Source of the DNA: Calliopum simillimum
Taxonomy: Eukaryota; Arthropoda; Insecta; Diptera; Lauxaniidae
NCBI GenBank assembly: GCA_951812925.1
Contig: OX638370.1
Span: 29,317,964-29,381,963 of the forward strand
DNA length: 64,000 nt
Direction: 5' to 3'
Under the pieces are notes generated by a model. The model made no database searches, was not told where the DNA came from, and saw only the letters and a program-made list of their open reading frames with translations. Shown one piece after another: positions 60,863-64,000 of the stretch. A program made the position numbers and the translations under genes. Positions within the stretch are counted from its first letter, which is position 1; each line of letters opens with the position of its first letter.

Positions 60863-60966
60863 ATCATTATCACTAAATCTATCGAAAGGGAAACTAATTT
60901 CATTGAATTTAATGAAACTTTAATGCAAATGTTGTTTTCCCTTTCGATAGATTTAGTGATAATGAT
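60863..60966. repeat. Perfect 31-bp inverted repeat (hairpin)
   Basis: Arms 60863-60893 and 60936-60966 (core CACTAAATCTATCGAAAGGG) are exact reverse complements with a 42-bp loop, directly before repeat family K copy 2. Confidence 0.9.
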
Positions 60967-60967
60967 A

Positions 60968-62565
60968 AAGTACCGGAGACCGATCTCTGCTCGGTAGGCA
61001 ATCTGATCTTAATATTTAAGTCGATCTTTTTTATTGATAGCTTCATTTTCATGCATTCAAAATGAATACTAATAAGAAAAAACTCGGAAAGTGTCAAATC
61101 TGTATCGGAAACAATAAAAAATATCAAAATTGATGGTTTTTGGTATAATAGAAAAACATAACAATAACCGATAAAAAGGAAACCTAACTAAGCAGCACTC
61201 CTGATACTAAATTTCAATAAAATTTAATAATTGGTTCTAAATAAATAAGCTATAGAATAATTATTTCGAGATATCCATACCTGAAGTTTAAAAAAACGCT
61301 TTTTTCAAGCTTATGGCGTAGCTACATTTTCTTTTGAATGTCATTAAAGTTAACCTTCGGAATTTTCCAATAGGACTCTAACTTTCCGAGTTATGATCTT
61401 TTGAAAAGAAGGTTTGTCAGCCCCCATACAAAGGACAAAATTGTATTAGTATCCAGAAACCGATTTATGGCCAAAAAACCCTCAAAATGAGTTCAAATCT
61501 GTTGCAGGGTATGCAGTGTGTTAGTGCCAATAAGCGGAATGCCCTAAGGTAAAAAAAAAAAAAATGGGCATGCCACACACCCGAAATATTTCGTCTTTTG
61601 TATGGGGGCTGAAATACCTTATCTTCATAGGATCATGGCTCGGAAAGTAAGAGTCCTATTGAAAAAAATCCGATAGGATATTTTGATAAGCAATAGTGTG
61701 GCTATTCGATGCTTTTAATAAAAAGAATCTCACCTTTTCTTGAAGCTACATTTTCTTCAATTTCAAGCAAGGATATTTCAAAATCATGCAGGTATAATGA
61801 CAGTTCTGCTGATGAAGACGGATTCAGCGCCAAAAAGTACATAAGACTGCATATAAGAATTAAAAAGTTCATTCCATTTTTTTTTTGTGCCTGATTTATT
61901 GACCAAAATTTTTATTTTGATAAAAAGTGGGCGTGGCAATTATTAAACAAAGCCTACTTGTTGTTATGCCTTATTTTCTCATGATCCAGATCCGCATACC
62001 AAATTTCATCAAAATATGTTGTACCATTTGCGAGAAATAGCATAGAAATGTGTTTTACTTGTATGGGAGGTTCCACGCGCACCGGCGATATTTTATCGAC
62101 TTTCAGGTTGTATGTGCCTAATAGCAAGTAGACTCCCTACAGTTAAATTCAGAAAGATTGCTTTAGTAGTTTTCTTTTTTTAGCGTATTATATTTTTGTG
62201 GGCGGTGCCACACCCTTCAACGAATTTTCCTAATATAACGACATATCACATATTAATCCCTGTTTGCATTGGTAACATCTCCTAAATTTTCATTAAAATT
62301 GTAGGAGTCTTTTTCGAGTAATATTGAATCAAAATTTACCGCCCACTTTTCGGTTATTACAAGGCATTGATAAGCAGTACCTACATACCAAATTTCATTA
62401 AAATATCTTGTAACATTTGCGAGAAATAGCATTTGACGTATTTCGCTTGTATGGGAGGTTCCACGCGCAACGGCGATATTTCCCCTAATTTCAAATCAGA
62501 GATGCCTTATAGCAATTAAGCTCCTCACAGTAAATTTCAGAATGTTTGCTTTATTAGTTTACTTT
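60968..62565. repeat. Repeat family K, copy 2
   Basis: Parallels copy 1 from 'ggagaccgatctctgctcgg' through 'atttcgtcttttgtatgggg' and the 'ttccacgcgcaacggcgata' blocks. It is cut by the foldback/MITE starting at 62566. Confidence 0.7.
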
Positions 62566-63090
62566 GGTGCCGTGACATAATCCCCACGGACATAATCCCC
62601 ATTCACGATATGGGGATTATGTCCGCAAGTTATTCGGACATAATCCCCATTTTTTCAATGGGGATTATGTCCGCAAGTATTTCGGACATAATCCCCAGGA
62701 AAAAACGGACATAGTCCCCATAACGATATTTTGTTATTGACCACAGAAGCAGCACAGGATTTACAACTCCCAAAAATTCCACAGTAATTTTACATAAGGG
62801 TAGGGGTAAGTGGGCGGCCTGCGGCCGCAGCTCAGGATTTAAAACTCCCAAAAATCCAACACCGGCTTCGCGGCGGCCTTCGGCCGCGGATCAGTCTATA
62901 ACATCCAACACTATATAAATTTTTTAAATGGATTATTGCAAAAATTTTGTTCAATCTTAATTAAATTTTTCGGACATAACCCCCATTGGGATTATGTCCG
63001 AAAAATTTGCGGACATAATCCCCATTTTGGCCATGGGGGTTATGTCCGCAAATTTTTCGGACATAATCCCCATTTCGTAAATGGGACATA
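62566..63090. mobile_element. Palindrome-rich foldback/MITE, copy 2 (right end truncated)
   Basis: Starts GGTGCCGTGACATAATCCCC, the same end as the right end of copy 1 at 5758-6330. It contains multiple CGGACATAATCCCC / GGGGATTATGTCCG pairs and one GC-rich core (62801-62905). The right end stops at about 63090 without the expected GGCACC tip, and the host repeat does not resume, so it is truncated. Confidence 0.8.
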
Positions 63091-63529
63091 TGTTTCGTCT
63101 TTCGCCACAAAGACTCATCACTATAGCCGTGTTTTTAATCCGTTCCTTGATTTGTCATAATTATGTGTTAGAAAAATGCATTGATAGATTTATATGTAAA
63201 TCGATCTTTGCAAACATATGACTAAAAGTTCAATTAAATAAAATCAATTTTCAATATAAAATGTCATTAAAAATTCTTAAAATCATATTTCTTAAACGAT
63301 TCCGAGCATTTCTTGCTTATGCACTTTTTTCGTAAGATGCCTTGGTTTTGAATAAAAATCGTTTTTCTTAACGCAAAAACAAAATTTCCTTGTTTGAGTG
63401 GCCATATTTCAGTCAATTTTTGACATAAGAAAATTTAAATAAACCCTCGTTTTAAAGAGTCAAAAGGTAATGAAAAATTTAAATAAAATTGGCTTTCAAG
63501 GATTGATTTGAACTCATTTTAAGGTAAAA
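63091..63529. other. No gene; FB4-related fragment
   Basis: 63270-63350 has 'ttccgagcatttcttgc...tttttcgtaagatgcctt', related to FB4. The rest is AT-rich. Confidence 0.4.
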
Positions 63530-64000
63530 CTAGTAAGGGTGTAACCGTTGGCCTGGCCAAAAAATAAATACCCTACAATGCAGTATTTTGTAAATTTTGC
63601 TTATGTGGTAGGTGCCGCGCCCTTTTTTTTTTGAGTTCAAACAGTTTTTGCTAAGAGCTTGCATTTATAGTCCTTAGTATTTGAGTGAAATTTAGTTGGA
63701 TTATCTCAAAAGAACTATTCAGTATAGCGTTTTGAAGCTTTTGTTTATATGGGAGGTACCACGCCCTCTTGTCCGAGTTCGTCTAGCTTTTGCTTAGAGC
63801 GCGCATTTATAGTCCTCAGTGTCTGAGATACATTTGGTTGGTTTATCTCAAAAAAAGTTTCAGTATAGTGTTTTGAAGCTTTTTCTTATATCGAAGGTGT
63901 CACATCCCCTTGTCCAATTACACCCAATTTTTGTTGAAAGCTTGAATTTATAATTCTTAGTGTCTGAGTCAAATTTGGTACGATTATTTCAAAAAACGCT
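63530..64000 (-). mobile_element. Helitron-like repeat family H, copy 9 (runs off the window)
   Basis: CTAG end at 63530-63533, with hairpin-like TTGGCCTGGCCAA just inside. At least three internal units with 'ggtgccgcgccct' / 'ggtaccacgccctc' blocks. Confidence 0.7.

Noticed and set aside
1..64000. CRISPR arrays, bacterial operons, rRNA or intact tRNA genes
   Set aside because: No regular spacer arrays, ribosome binding sites or cloverleaf-forming sequences were seen; the content is eukaryotic.

Overview
The window is eukaryotic nuclear DNA, AT-rich and crowded with transposon debris. The mix points to an insect, most likely a brachyceran fly: non-LTR retrotransposons carrying RNase H, a DD41D (rosa-type) mariner, a DD37E Tc1-like remnant, a piggyBac remnant, foldback elements and many small non-autonomous repeats. 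A tephritid fruit fly is my best guess, but this is inference from element types, not from a host gene. One 200-base run of N marks an assembly gap. Nothing bacterial, viral or CRISPR-like was seen.

Layout. 1-0.8 kb: diverged tandem repeat. 2.5-5.1 kb: long minus-strand LINE (family A) with its core RT motifs deleted. 5.76-6.33 kb: short foldback/MITE with a clean 9-bp target duplication. 6.4-8.1 kb: two further LINE remnants around the gap. 8.1-9.4 kb: unusual degenerate repeats, perhaps a solo LTR. 10.7-13.0 kb: LINE D with a ~561-bp internal tandem duplication. 15.0-18.5 kb: a nest of DNA elements, including a 1279-bp foldback with a GC-rich core. 19.2-20.0 kb: DD37E remnant. 20.4-26.8 kb: two more foldbacks and Helitron-like repeats. 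29.1-30.0 kb: broken mariner. 31.9-33.5 kb: piggyBac remnant with TTAA-linked ends. 36.1-36.7 kb: second family-A LINE. 36.9-38.5 kb: nearly intact mariner inside an older inverted-repeat element. 38.5-42.9 kb: the longest stretch poor in repeats, with a possible promoter and first exon. 42.9-44.3 kb: Helitron-like copy interrupted by a foldback. 46.6-47.0 kb: 26-bp minisatellite. 47.2-49.0 kb: LINE remnant running directly into about 1.3 kb of (TAACC)n, which is the (TTAGG)n insect telomere motif. 52.1-57.2 kb and 60.9-64.0 kb: more of the same repeat families.

Protein-coding content of the host is almost nil. The one convincing host-type gene is a compact intronless unit at 54.72-54.98 kb: TATA box, initiator-like site, 48-codon ORF with a signal peptide and a short Pro/Trp/Cys-rich mature peptide, then AATAAA. 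The other coding traces are dead transposases or reverse transcriptases.

The main points to follow up are four. (1) The telomere-like array is best explained as the expanded 3' tail of a LINE, because two other family-A copies here end in the same motif in the same sense. (2) The small secreted-peptide gene. (3) A foldback family in which elements with unrelated ends share one GC-rich core. (4) A nine-copy repeat family whose ends match the Helitron pattern (hairpin followed by CTAG).
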